Below, one piece after another: positions 1 to 10,547 of a stretch of DNA of 64,000 nt (its first letter is position 1; every line of letters starts with the position of its first letter). The notes under the pieces were generated by a model. The model had not been told where the DNA came from. It saw only the letters and a list, made by a program, of their open reading frames with translations, and searched no databases. The stretch is taken from assembly GCA_034231615.1 (NCBI GenBank), contig CM067298.1, forward strand, positions 53,410,883 through 53,474,882. Direction: 5' to 3'. This stretch comes from Meghimatium bilineatum (lineage: Eukaryota > Mollusca > Gastropoda > Stylommatophora > Philomycidae). The position numbers were made by a program, and so were the translations under genes.

Positions 1-477
1 TAAAACATATGTTGACAAGCACATATACAAAGAAACATAAGAGAAATAACTAGTTTCCTACACACGAGAATAATATCAATGGCAAAGCACATTGTGTACT
101 CACCATTAACACAGTCGTTCCTATATACTCCGCTAGTGCCTCTCTTAAAATACATATAATCACTGAAGGGTAACTGTCTTTGGACGTTCTCACCATGTTC
201 CTCTTTACTGCCGCCTACAAGAACAGTTAAGTTAGCTGTTTTATGTTATTAGCGTATTAATGGTGAAATACATCACCAGATGCTTCTGTGCTAAACAACG
301 TTTTATACAACAGTCATAGATTGTAACTAAGAAATTATTATACTGTAATCTATTCAAATGTTGAATGTTCGTATATTCAGGGATAACGGTTAAAGACATG
401 AAAACTTTGGTCCCAAGATAGTACGTGATCAGCACGGGTTTTTTTTAATAGAAAGTAATGTTAGTATTTCCTAAACA
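1..477. other. AT-rich spacer, nothing recognised
   Basis: No coding similarity, repeat structure or RNA gene was recognised. A short open frame here has no family features. Confidence 0.5.
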
Positions 478-1512
478 CTATTGTCTATTGTCTTTCCCCA
501 GGTGAATGATTGTTGATCGTATTTACACTTGCAGTTAAGCGTAGGGGTGGGAGCTTAAGTTATCGTTCCAAGTCCAGATGTGTCGCTGAGGTTGCATTTA
601 GTCCATGTTTGTTCAAGGCTGTCTTGATGTTTTCTATCCACCGTTTTCTTGCTCTGCATTTTGGCCTTACGTTCGGATATTCTTTTGTTATATGCTCTTA
701 TTAGTATTTGCTTTGGTTTCATTCTCATAAGGTGACCGAACCATTTTACTTGCTGTCTCTCAATATGTTCGATACATGATATTATACCAACTCTTTCCCT
801 AATTTTTAATTTCTTATTTTATATAGTTTGGTAAACATTGCAGCTTTTCTCAGACACTTCATTTCACATGTAACGATTTTTCTTTAATGCGAGGCTGTTA
901 AAGACCATGTTTGACATTGGTAGCACAGTGTTGGTATAAAAATTGCAGATATTATCTGTTTTTAAATTTCCATCTTGAACTTTGGGTGAAGAAGTAATGG
1001 TGAAAGTTGGTAAGTCACTGTGTTTGCTTTCTGGCACCTTGTTTCTATTTCACTGTCTAGTCTTCCAATTTCGGAAAAAGTGCTGCCTAGATATTTAAAT
1101 TCTTTGGCTTTATCAACTTTGGTGTTATATATTGTTATATTCATTGGTGTTGAAGACTTGCTAACTTTCATAACTTCTGTTTTTTTTACATTAATGTTCA
1201 TGTTGTACTTCTGACATGCTAACAACAATGCATTGATGTGGTTTTGCAAAGTTTCCTCATCTTTGTATATTAGACTTTGATCGTCGGCAAATAATAGTTC
1301 ATTATTAAGTTCTTCAGCAGGTTTATTTGCAATGTTTTCCTCTTTGTTGATGTAAGCTTGATGTTGAAAAGTAGGGGTGAAAGTACGCATCCTTGACTTA
1401 CTCCAGATCTTGTTTCAAAAGGTTCAGTCATTCCATCTGTTGTTCTTACTGAGCTTTGACATTTTTGATATATCGCTTTTTTTCCTAAACACATTCGAGT
1501 AAATTCGAGCAA
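478..1512 (-). mobile_element. LINE family A (RTE-like), 5'-truncated reverse transcriptase and 3' end
   Basis: Read on the minus strand from 1512, the frame carries the RT palm motif GVSQGCVLSPLLFN (about 1401-1360). A frameshift then leads to LLFADD (about 1300-1285), the catalytic YxDD-type box in its FADD form, and to EFKYLGSTFSEIG (near 1099-1060), the thumb-side motif of RTE-like polymerases. The last 450 bp keep GHLMRMKP-like coding with stops and end near 478. Endonuclease and N-terminal RT are missing, so this is a 5'-truncated, inactive copy. The same family recurs at 55170-55984. Known of the family: the ORF makes cDNA at a nicked target site. The RT identity is clear from the motifs; the clade is inferred from ORF style. 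Confidence 0.85.
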
Positions 1513-2542
1513 TTTCTAATCAAGTTTTTCTCCTTTTATATAATGTAGATGACTAAATAGTTATATTCTGGCCTCAAATGTACTTGGGCAGTTCGGGCGT
1601 GGAATGACCACTGTAGATAGTTTTAGATCTACTGTGATTATATCTACTCTTCACCGTATAGGAATATCTCACAAAACAAATATATGTAATTAAGTCTACA
1701 TGTAGCTAAAATAATTTACTAATTGTACGTATTGTGCTATATCTTAAAGATTTATTCTAGTAGATAAACGATCATGAACAGTTTTGTCTTAAAGGGTTAG
1801 CAAAATATGATTCCGAATTCCGAAAGTGAGTTACAGCAGCAGAGATAAATGCTATTGAAGGATATGTAGCAGGGGACGTAAATCTAATGCTGCAAGTGAT
1901 TATTACTTCCAACGTAACTGTTGTGTGATCGTTACATAAACACTGTCACATAAAATGAGAGTAAATAGACATGGATTAGGCATGAGCTCAGAGATCAAGT
2001 TGATGAGAAAATATTGCTAATAGATGAATATTATGAGTCTCAAGGGGAAAAAATAAACAGGGAATACACAGGAACACACAGAGAAGAAAGAAAAATAAAG
2101 GTTTGACGGAGATGGGAATCGCATGTAATGAAATTGAGAACATATCCAACGACAGAGACAAATGAAACATCTGTGATCGTGGCCTATGCATCCAATGATG
2201 CGTCAATAGCCTTGGGTTCTCAAGGATCTGATCGATTGATTGACATATTTCTTGACGAATTGTCATTGAAAGCTGGTAGAGGAAAAGTGCGTTTGAAAAT
2301 CAAGATACAGTCCTCCTGTATGGCGCAGTTGTATAGAGCGTGTCACTTAGTGCTAATGCACCATTTTAATTTTAAGCCGAATGCAGCTATACCTCCTGAC
2401 GGTTGAGACAGCAAAGTACGAGTAAAGATTGCCTCTAAGTTCATTGCAGCCAAATATGTGCTTGGTTGATAGCTACGCGTTGAATAGAAAATGCTAACAA
2501 TATTTAAATATATCAAATCAGAATCAGGATTGTGCAACTGCT
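1513..2542. other. Spacer, nothing recognised
   Basis: Both strands hold short unrelated open frames (for example 1988-2266 and 2128-2406) that overlap each other and match no family I know. No repeats were seen. Confidence 0.4.
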
Positions 2543-2732
2543 GTAAATTTAAGTAGGAAGCCAGAGGACAATTTTTAAAAATTCTTGAGACTAACGGGAA
2601 TTGAACCAGTCCGTTCTACGGCACCAAATCGCCTATCAACTATTGAACACGCGTTCTTAAACGGACTGGTTCAATTCCCGTTAGTCTCAAGAATTTTTAA
2701 AAATAGTCCTATGGCTTCCTACTTAAATTTAC
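2543..2732. repeat. Foldback element with 73-bp inverted arms
   Basis: The left arm 2543-2615 and right arm 2660-2732 are reverse complements over 73 bp, with only a few mismatches (around 2562-2568 against 2706-2713). The spacer of 44 bp is 2616-2659. Each arm contains GGTTCAATTCC in one orientation, which resembles a tRNA/SINE box B. The segment 2575-2660 is also found in opposite orientation at 2985-3080. This looks either like a foldback MITE or like a SINE duplicated in inverted form. No clean target duplication was identified. Confidence 0.8.
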
Positions 2733-2984
2733 TTGTATAAACAATTATTTGAAGCAAAATTGTATTGTCTATATATGTTATCCATGTTTACAAGAAGACC
2801 TATCGGCCCTTGTATAACTAATACGGATATTATGTTATGTGTTTGTTGTTACTGAGGATATTTCAATACCTGTACGGGATGTTTGTTGTTGTTGTAATAG
2901 TCCTTGTCTCGATTGGTCCGTTCGGGTGACTTTGTGTGCACGATTTGAATGGCTTGATGAAATCGCATCTTTTTTTGGAGATGC

Positions 2985-3092
2985 GGTTAGTCAAGTGCTG
3001 AAAAACGCGTGTGCAATTGGTGCTAGGCGATTTGGTGCCGTAGAACGGACTGGTCCAATTCCCGTTAGTCTCAAGAATTTTGCAACTGCTGT
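2985..3092 (+). mobile_element. tRNA-like SINE fragment related to the foldback arms
   Basis: GGTTAGTCAAGTGC at the left resembles box A (TRGYNNAGYNG) and GGTCCAATTCC resembles box B. The block continues through GTTAGTCTCAAGAATTTT, identical to the foldback arms at 2575-2700. It then runs into GCAACTGCTGTA, a 12-mer that also sits just left of the foldback (2534-2545). A 116-codon open frame over this region (2839-3189) is probably chance, because it crosses the repeat. Confidence 0.5.
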
Positions 3093-3381
3093 AGTGGGTC
3101 TCAGGGTAGAGCTCAACATATACTCGCTAAAAGTAATACAATCACTGCTCATGACATACACACTACTACCTTACGTGTTCAGAGTGTGAAATGAAATTTC
3201 ATCACATGATTAATGTGCCACCCAGCAGTCATGATTGGTATTATCATGATCTCAGGGGAGTCCAGATGGTAATCGGATGAACAGAATATTAAATCTTAAC
3301 TAATTGCCCTTGAAATATGGTAAAAGGAATATGGCATTTAATCTGAATATTACAATATAAGGAGATGAGTCGAATAAATTG
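3093..3381. other. Spacer, nothing recognised
   Basis: AT-rich DNA without recognised features. Confidence 0.4.
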
Positions 3382-3517
3382 CGCATGCGGTTGTGTCTGC
3401 GGGTCTCACCAATGGCTCACTAGACAAACAAACCATGCAAAAGAAAACCTTAGTAGATGACATGCCTTTATATTGAGGTTATCATTTTATAGAAGCTTCT
3501 TGGCATGTCATCTATAC
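3382..3517 (+). repeat. Dispersed repeat E with a 61-bp palindromic core
   Basis: The block starting GCATGCGGTTGTGTCTG and running through CTCACCAATGG to ACTAGACAAA is repeated at 8937-8985. It ends in a 61-bp unit, 3454-3514, with perfect 13-bp terminal inverted repeats TAGATGACATGCC / GGCATGTCATCTA. The palindromic unit is repeated at 9810-9867. Here the two parts are contiguous; in the second copy a LINE separates them. Origin unknown; it could be a LINE 3' region carrying a tiny MITE. Confidence 0.7.
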
Positions 3518-3714
3518 AATCCCGTAGTCGTAACCTTCGATAACAATTACCATGATGTTCCGACAGGCCGACGTTGTGCTTGAACTAGTTACGGGCACGG
3601 CGTGGGTGGGTGGAACAACAAAGACACCTGTCGCAAGGGCCAGAGTTGTGACCTGATGTCGACGTCTGTTTCAGCAATATTAGACTCGAAACACTATCGA
3701 GTCGAGTGGCTGCT

Positions 3715-3760
3715 GGAGCAGAGGGCGGAGCACATATGGGAATACCCCACGAGCTGTGAG
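3715..3760 (+). mobile_element. Possible SINE A 3' fragment
   Basis: AGGGCGGAGCACATATGGG matches the 3' region of SINE A as seen at 37105-37130 (GAGAGGGACGGAGCACATAT). The rest of the SINE cannot be recognised upstream. Confidence 0.35.
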
Positions 3761-3847
3761 GCCAGTTTCTAATAAAAAATCAAGAATCAAGAGTGGAATA
3801 TAAGACGCTAATTACTTACTAATATCTTAAGAGACAATCTTTACTTT

Positions 3848-3912
3848 TTCACGTTATGAGACAGAGGCAAATAGAGAACATAGTCACAATGAGGAAACTG
3901 AAAAAAAAATCC
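3848..3912 (+). mobile_element. RTE family I 3'-terminal fragment
   Basis: ATGAGACAGAGGCAAATAGAGAACATAGTCACAA-type sequence codes an MRQ..IENIVT stretch. It matches the C-terminal domain of family I at 53053-53160 (minus) and 63875-63930 (plus). Only about 65 bp survives, joined to an A-rich run. Confidence 0.5.
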
Positions 3913-3924
3913 GTAAGGTAGTGA

Positions 3925-4560
3925 TTAATCTGTCACTTTGTGCTCAAGAGGTCACGGGTTCGAATTCCGCTCGTAAACGTCTTGTTTATAAATAGCATGT
4001 ATTCGGAGATCTCTGGGGGTTGTCGATTGGAGCTGTGTCATGTGACGTATTCCTTCCAGAACGTTGTCTTCCCAATGAACTCTCTGAACCTCTCTCTGTC
4101 TTGGGCGATGTGGCTTGCATTTTCTAGCGATGTATTCATGTTATCTTTAATGTCGTCAGTCCATCGTCTTCTTGGTCTGCCCCTTCTCCTCTTCCCAGGT
4201 ACTCTTCCCTCCATTATTTGTCTTTCTAGACAGTTATGTCTCTTTATATGACCAAACAGGCGTAGTTTTCTTTTTGTTATTGTGTTTAGTAACCAACACT
4301 CTGGAATATTCAGTGTGTTTATAATATCTGAGTTTCTGATTTTATCCTTCCATGATATTCTAAGTATCTTTCTGTAGCATTTCAGCTCGAAGGCGTTGAT
4401 CTTCTTTGCCGCTGTTTTACTTAGAGTCCATGTTTCACAGCCGTATGTTGGAGCTACCGAATTATATTCTATAATGGGTACTCTTATCAAGCTACTTGCT
4501 ACTTCTTTGAGAGGGACAGAGTGCTTTAGGGAAAACCCGAGTACTATGAAGTTAATTCTC
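3925..4560 (+). mobile_element. SINE A (tRNA-headed), split by a LINE insertion
   Basis: Left part 3925-4040 has box B (GGTTCGAATTCC), the common CGTCTTGTTTAT and GGAGATCTCTG-type body. Right part 4498-4560 has GAGAGGGACAGAGTGC and CCGAGTACTATGAAG, the 3' body seen uninterrupted at 36925-37150. Between them lies the minus-strand RTE fragment 4041-4497. SINE A has a tRNA-like pol III promoter head and no coding capacity. The exact junctions are uncertain by about 10 bp. Confidence 0.7.
4041..4497 (-). mobile_element. RTE-like LINE, C-terminal domain, inserted in SINE A
   Basis: An uninterrupted 150-codon frame (4490 to 4038) carries YGCETWTLS, ELKCYRKILRISW, LRLFGHI, GKRRRGRPRRRWTDDI and ends FWKEYVT. 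These are the ordered landmarks of the region after the RT palm in RTE-clade ORF2 proteins. RT and endonuclease domains are absent, so it is 5'-truncated. The open frame suggests a fairly recent insertion, consistent with its nesting in the SINE. Confidence 0.85.
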
Positions 4561-4943
4561 TATGCCTTTTGAGCGCTTGTTTAGTATTGAAGAAATTGAG
4601 AGAGGAGACGATATAACCAGAACATATTAGATAGTTTAACAACGGGGCATTACAGCATGTGAACATAGAACCTGATTTGAGATAGTGCTGCTGTAGATAT
4701 AATGATAGCGTAACCAGATTGATTTACACTTGATAATAATGAAGAAATTAAACAGTTGTCTATATTCGTTTTTGTGTTACCAAAGCCCAAAAGGGGAGCA
4801 AAGAATAACACTTTTTACCTTTCACACATTGTTTTTTACAAGCGATAATGAGGTTATAGGCAGACGTTAACTGTTACATGCCATTTAGGGTCAAAGTAAC
4901 CCACAAGCCATGTTGAAGACCGAAATGAACATATATCGCAGCA
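4561..4943. other. Spacer, nothing recognised
   Basis: No similarity or structure recognised. Confidence 0.4.
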
Positions 4944-5012
4944 GAGCTGTAAACCATGAGACAACGTATTCTGTTCTACATCCTATTAATGTGCACGAGT
5001 TTGAGAACGAAC
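4944..5012 (+). mobile_element. SINE B, short subfamily (B2), 3' tail lost
   Basis: GAGCTGTAAACCATGAGACA, CTACATCCT and GAGTTTGAGAACGAA occur in the order of the 84-bp copy at 29131-29214. The GAA tail is not preserved. Confidence 0.55.
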
Positions 5013-6321
5013 TCAAACTCAGAAGAGCGATAAGTTGAGTATTAATAAGACATAAGCATGTGCTTAGTGTTACTAGATATTTGACTCATACAGCGTGTTC
5101 TAAATATGAGTGTGTCGGTAATTAGGTCATACACTTGAACTATATTAGAATGTGTAGTTTACTTACTGAATAAGTCTGCTTAATAAACATAAGCCAGTTA
5201 TGTATGAGATCACGTATCTTTGTTTTGCTGTAGTCGTGATATCTCATTGTGAATGGGACATATTGTTGTTTCCAAACATAGACGGAATAGTGGCTTGATC
5301 GGCGCGCACTTGAAAAGTTTGGGAAAATAATGCGATATTTAAAATGGGTGCACATCTCTGTGTGTGGACAAAGTGTGCAAAAATGTTGCAATTTAGGAAA
5401 ATACATGAGTTATTAATATTGACTACGTGCAAAATTTTCGACTTCGGGAAAAATCAATATTGTTGATTCTGTAAAGTTTTTGTATATTGTATAATTGTGC
5501 AAACAAATATTTTTGCACCTTTTTAATATATCATTTCGTTATGGAGAAAATATACACAATATATGGTTACTTGTTTCGGTTTATTTAAAAAAAACAAAAA
5601 AACTCGTGCACCTTAAAAAAGAAGTTTAAAAGTGTAGGGGATTGACTACATTGTGCTCGGGTTCCACAATGTTTACTACCGGTACGTTCCGCTCAATATA
5701 TCCGCAAGTAATCTGACAGGAGCACCATTCATTGAACATGACTCCGTAGCTTAAAGCGGTTATTGCCGCTTAACACCGTTTATATTGGATATCTAGTCAA
5801 TGTTTTGTCTTATCTTTGATCCACTGGTCGTTGAGAATCTGGTGTTGATGACATAAGATCACTGTAACCACATGCCCACAGTTCTTATTTTCATCAGACT
5901 GTTTCAAGCATCTTGGAGATTACACTATTAGCGCCAATGTTGTCTTTAGCAGAATTACCGTTTAATTGAAAGCTAATGAACATTTGCAGCAAATATTCTA
6001 TAGCATATTGTTATTCAACTATTATTGGATTATAGTCACCAATAATACAACAAATCACATGACAAGTACAATGTGTTTTATCGAATTTCGAAGCAATAAC
6101 ACAATGGCCAGCTACTAACAACTCTACCACCGAGCCGAATGCATTGTCTCTTGCTTTATTTATGCTGTGCTGTGACTTCCTTCTGTGATTATGACTTTTA
6201 TCTAGTTTTGCAACATGTTCTTTAAGATTATTCCATTAAAGGAAACTCTTATGTTAAATATGTGTATGATGAATACTGTTACAGACCATTGTAATGTCTA
6301 TTCTGAATCTTAAATAGAAAA
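5013..6321. other. Spacer, nothing recognised
   Basis: A 1.3 kb AT-rich stretch with overlapping short open frames on the minus strand (5140-5432) that look like chance. No repeats linked to other parts of the window were seen. Confidence 0.4.
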
Positions 6322-6585
6322 TCAATGATACAAAGTGTTATTAAGTTCATCTTCTGTGCTTGTTCTAACATTTATGCCAGGTCTTATAATTTTGTATGCG
6401 TTGATCTCAACCTCCCGCTGGATTTCTCTTCTGTCAGGACAATGCTCAATATTGAAGAAGTTGATATAGCTCCCCATAACAGACCTGATATTCTGCACTC
6501 CAGAATTTGCCGCAGTAGTGTAAAGAACAATATGTGAATAACTTGATGGCAGTGATTGTCGCCCAGTCATCATCGAAGTAAACAA
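6322..6585 (-). other. Unrecognised 87-codon open frame
   Basis: The translation has ordinary amino acid composition and no low complexity, including the stretch NFFNIEHCPDRREIQREVEI. I recognise no domain, signal peptide or membrane segment. It lies just upstream of, and opposite to, the plus-strand LINE C copy. It may be a chance frame, part of an unrecognised repeat or an exon fragment. Confidence 0.15.
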
Positions 6586-6639
6586 AACCGATTACTTACA
6601 AGACTTACTAAGCCAAAATGGAACTACAAGATAGTAAAC

Positions 6640-8940
6640 TAGAACATCTATAAACATAGAGCAAACAAACAAGAAACATATAAGTAACAAACAGAGATAT
6701 CAATATATTTGTCAGAGAATGTAATAAAGGAATATATAAGGCAGCTCAGGAGACAATTCGAAGAGGAGCAAGGAAGAAATATGTACGATATTGAACACGT
6801 AATATATCAAAGACGCAACCAGCCCAACAGAACCACATCACATTACAAAACTTAAAAGCAAAATTTACTAAAGGAAAAAAATACAGAGAAGAAGCTGCAA
6901 TGAAAAAAAAACCGACAAATTAAACTATCAACTCTCAGCAAAAAATAATTACACTAGAAGATACAGGTAAAGAAACTCTATATCTGGAAAACAAGCAGCA
7001 GACATGCTTGCAGAATCCTATAGAAAAAAGTATCATTATCAAAACATGAAGGAATATTCGTTTCCTAAAAAACCCCCAAAAAACAACAACAAAATTCCAA
7101 CAGATAGAAACAGTACAAAATGTCCATGTGTCATGCCAACGCTATTCATGTTAAAAAAACTAAAAGTATCTATAAGATAACTAAAAGATACAAAATCACC
7201 AGTACCGGAGGGCATCACCAATTAAATGCTTAAGAACTTAGAACACCAAGCAATGTATAAATTACTCCAGATATATAACGACATTTCGGATATATGCAAT
7301 GAAGTACAGTAATAATCCGGGTTGTGATGTCTTCCTTGACACGACCACTCCTCCAGTCGACTCAGCTGTAAATGCATACCTGGCGCATTATTTAGGGGAG
7401 GTAAAAACAGCAAGGAAGGGAACTGGTCATTCCACCTAATAGTTTCCATGGAGATTTATCTTTATTTCCAACGGCACATAAAAAGGGACTTTCCTTTATC
7501 TTTGCTACAGTCATAGAGAAAAATGATCGTGTGTGCTTTCATAAAAAAGGCAAGGATAAACAAAAACTTGACACCTACAGACCAAGAATCCTACCTAATA
7601 GTGTCTGCAGGACAAAAGAAAAGATGATTAACCGAAGATTGCAATAATACTTAGAAATATATAAGTTATTGGTGCCAGAACAAGCTAAATTTAGAGAGTG
7701 CAATAGCACAGAAAACCAAATAACATTTCAGTCCCAGATCATTGACTATACGTTTCGAGAAAAGAAGAAAGTTTTCACCCTGTGGATAGATCTTCCTTAA
7801 TCTTGTGTCAAGGTCTGGAAAGATGGACTAATAGTAACGCTGAAAATAAACGAAATCATGGGTAACACGAGTAAGTGGATCCTTCCTAACAATAAAATGC
7901 AAGGGTCACTATAGACGTTCACAACAGCAAAAAACGTTCTCCAAAATCATGGAGTTCCTCAAGGCATAATACTGACTCCAACACTGTTTCTTGTGTTCAT
8001 ATTTGATCTAATCTGAGAAATGCAACGTCAAAGCCGCCATGTATGTTAATGGCTTGGTGGTGTTGTGTGCAGGAGAACATCTAATGATCGCCAACATGAA
8101 AATACAGAAGCATCAGACATCACAGCAGTATGGAAAGATAACTGGATGGTAAACATCAGTGCTGACAATTCCTCAACAATACTCTTCACGCTCTTAAATA
8201 AGGACAAAACAGGAGAGGTCAAGCTTGGAAACGCATGTATCCAAACACAAGAAATAATGTACCTATGAACCACACTAAACAAGAGATTAACTTGGATGAC
8301 TGACAAGAAAATAGAAGCAAAATCAAGAGAAAAACTTTCTATTATGAGGAAATTGGCAGGAACAAGCTTGTGGGAGGGGGGCAGTGATACAACTTTAAAG
8401 TAGGTATATACAGGTGCAATTAGACAAGTACTAGAGTAATGATCGATATTACGTACTTCATAGGGCAAATCTCATCTAGAATGTCCCACTTAGACAGTGC
8501 TCCCACTTGGGGAGCAATAAATATCACAATTTCACTATCAGAACCGCTATAAACATCACGTTCACTATGAGAACTGAATACTCTCCAAAATAAAATATAA
8601 TAATATTCGACATGATTGAAAATATGTACCATACATGTATGGATACCATACACATGTGGCATCCCAGAAAGGGAAAAAGGCAGATATGCTAGAAAAAGTT
8701 GGAACAACATAGGAAACAAAAGTCACCAAAAAGAGAAAAACAAAACCCCCATAAAAACTATTAGGAAAGTCGACCACCACAAAGACAACTATCACTATCT
8801 TAACAGAGCTGAGCAAGGTATTATCTTCCGCATCAGGACAGGTTACAGCAGACTAAACAACCACTTAAATAGAGTAAGAGTGGTCCCATCACATATGTCT
8901 CCATGTGGGCCGGCAGCACAGACCACGGAGCATATGCATG
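6640..8940 (+). mobile_element. LINE family C (I/Jockey-like with RNase H region), long degenerate copy
   Basis: Several frames together give the ordered landmarks of a non-LTR ORF2. These are a pre-RT segment with KAAQETIRRGARKKY (6745-6790), an SPGPDGI-like box at 7195-7215, HKKGKDKQKLDTYRP (RT2, about 7535-7580), KVFTLWIDLP (about 7765-7800), HGVPQGIILTPTLF (about 7950-7990), and NISADNSSTILFT then LTWMTDKKIEAKS (8150-8330). A WIPYTCGIPEREKG remnant of the RNase H end follows at 8638-8680, then FRIRTGYSRLNNHLNR (8828-8875). Many stops and frameshifts make it inactive. The endonuclease is missing, so the copy is 5'-truncated. Most of RNase H appears deleted near 8440-8640. A 195-bp insert breaks it at 7311-7505, and a minus LINE C copy follows at 8986. 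Confidence 0.8.
7311..7505 (-). mobile_element. SINE-like insert in LINE C
   Basis: The LINE reading frame stops at 7310 and resumes about 7506. TACAGT occurs at both edges (7305-7310 and 7506-7511), a possible target duplication. On the minus strand the insert contains TGCATTTACAGCTGAGTCG followed by ACTGGAGG. From memory, similar sequence is a widely dispersed motif in mollusc and other marine animal genomes. No coding capacity. Confidence 0.55.
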
Positions 8941-8985
8941 CGTTGTGTCTGTGGGTCTCACCAATGGCCAACTAGACAAATCACC
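8937..8985 (+). repeat. Dispersed repeat E, left part
   Basis: CATGCGTTGTGTCTGTGGGT through CTAGACAAA is near-identical to 3384-3433. Its continuation, the palindromic unit, reappears only after the 8986-9790 LINE insertion. Confidence 0.65.
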
Positions 8986-9790
8986 TTCTTCTTCTTCTCC
9001 GTTCAGCATCTGTGATCATGTTATATTGTCAGGCCTGTCGTCAAGACGAAGTCCACTGTCTTCTCCAGGTCAGAGCAGCTGCCCCATAGCTTTTGCCTCA
9101 AGTCTGTATCCTCTGGCCAGGTCTGCTGTCTCTGGTCTCTGCATGTTGGGCTGTCCTGAAGTGTGTGTTCCTGAATCTGGATTCCAGATCCATATGGACA
9201 TTCATCTGTGTGTGATATCCTCAATCGGTGAAGGTGCCCCAACAGTCTGCAGTGACCTGTTCTAAGGCGAGATATTGTGGTCTGTTGATATCTTTGGAGG
9301 AGATGTATTGCATCATGTTTGTATTCCACTTTCATTTGGTTCTTCCACTTTGATGTGTTGTGGATTATTGTTTTTGCTTCTCCGTAATTAATTGGGTGTC
9401 TGTGTTGCTCCATTTCGCTTCCTGCTTTTGACAGAGCATCCGCTTTCTCATTTCCCATGATTCCACAGTGTGATGGTATCCAATGAAGGGCAGTAGCTGA
9501 TGATTTTTGGATCTGTCTCAGCTCATTTCTGATGTTGTGCAGAAGGCTTTCGTTTCTGTTGCTCTAGATTGAGTCCAGTAGGGATCTACAATCTGTGAAT
9601 ATGGCTATCTTCGTTGGTCTTGGCAGTAGTGATTCGGTGAATGATTTCAGTGCTTGATGGAGTGAAACTGCTCTGCTCTAAAGTTAGAGTAGCATTTCCC
9701 GGTTGGAAAAGCTTTTGATATTGTCTTCCCATCTTTGAGTCGTATAAAAATTCCACCTCCTCCATTCCTTACTGCTCCTTCTGCCGATAA
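8986..9790 (-). mobile_element. LINE family C 3' end: RNase H and C-terminal zinc-type region
   Basis: On the minus strand the sequence runs from an AVRNGGGGIF segment (RNase H start, near 9785) through MGNEKADALSKAGSE (9458-9414). It continues to ISRLRTGHCRLLGHLHRLRI (about 9280-9225), then a degenerate CxCG..QT..H.L..C region and KLWGSCSDLEKTVDF (9100-9055). It ends in CGGAGAAGAAGAAG at 9001-8988. The RNase H domain removes RNA from the hybrid in I/Jockey-type LINEs; the acidic DGS start is eroded. It is inserted antisense into repeat E next to an older plus-strand LINE C copy. Confidence 0.85.
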
Positions 9791-9880
9791 ATGCAACAGA
9801 AAATCTTGGTAGATGACATCCCGTTATATTGATGATCTCTTATGGAAGCTTTGTAGCATGTCATCTATACAAATATGTAT
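9791..9880 (+). repeat. Dispersed repeat E, right part with palindromic unit
   Basis: After the LINE insertion, ATGCAACAGAAAATCTTGG matches 3433-3452 with changes, and 9810-9867 is a 58-bp version of the palindromic unit (TAGATGACAT.../...ATGTCATCTA). Together with 8937-8985 it reconstitutes the arrangement seen at 3382-3517. Confidence 0.65.
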
Positions 9881-9904
9881 CTCCTCTGAGTAGAAGGCTC
9901 CTTT

Positions 9905-10185
9905 AATAGCATTGCACTAAGCCGAACGCTGAAGTTTCCTGAGTATGAAAGACAGCTCAGAAAAACCACCCCACTGCACATAGGAAGTAAGAGCTAATCG
10001 TTCGCAATTCCTGGGGTTCTCAAACAAACATCCTACACGACTGTATTACACTAAACCCTTTAAGAGAAGCATACTGGCCCACAGAGACAGTTATCTACAG
10101 ACAGCTGTACGGAAACACTGAAGCGCTCTCAAAGACCGCATCATTTATCACGAAACCGGACTTGCTGTATAGACATTGCTAAACA
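9905..10185 (+). mobile_element. LINE family C-like C-terminal fragment
   Basis: With frame changes this reads an FPEYERQL stretch, then ILAHRDS-type sequence, and finally IIYHETGLAV just before a stop. That resembles the WP....LYG..L..T..FI..TGL ending of family C at 9100-9030 (minus) and 27190-27330. There are several stops. The relation to the plus-strand copy ending near 8940 is unclear. Confidence 0.5.
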
Positions 10186-10547
10186 CTAATAAGAAAAAGA
10201 ATTTAATAATGGTCCAAATACATTTCAAGAAGGATGTAATCAGAAAATAACAAGCCATTTTGTTGCTGTGCTATTTTCACCAATGACCTGACTTACTGAC
10301 CTCTGCAGGTATTAGAAAAATGTAATCAGGAGAACGGATTACGCTGGGGCGTAGCTTAACTTCAACATCGGCATTTCCGACCTGATACATTTAACTTCAG
10401 CTATTTTTTTGAATGGCTGTTAACTATGTGATGAAAGATCCGACTTCACCCTCAAACCATAGTAGGCGTCTCTTAAAACATACACAGTAAGGTCACACAT
10501 TTTCTACTATTGACTCTTATTTAAGGTTCCCAATCAAACAATAAACC
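10186..10547. other. Spacer, nothing recognised
   Basis: No feature recognised. Confidence 0.4.

Noticed and set aside
3454..3514. Hammerhead-type ribozyme in the 61-bp palindrome
   Set aside because: The conserved CTGATGA and GAAA core elements are not present.
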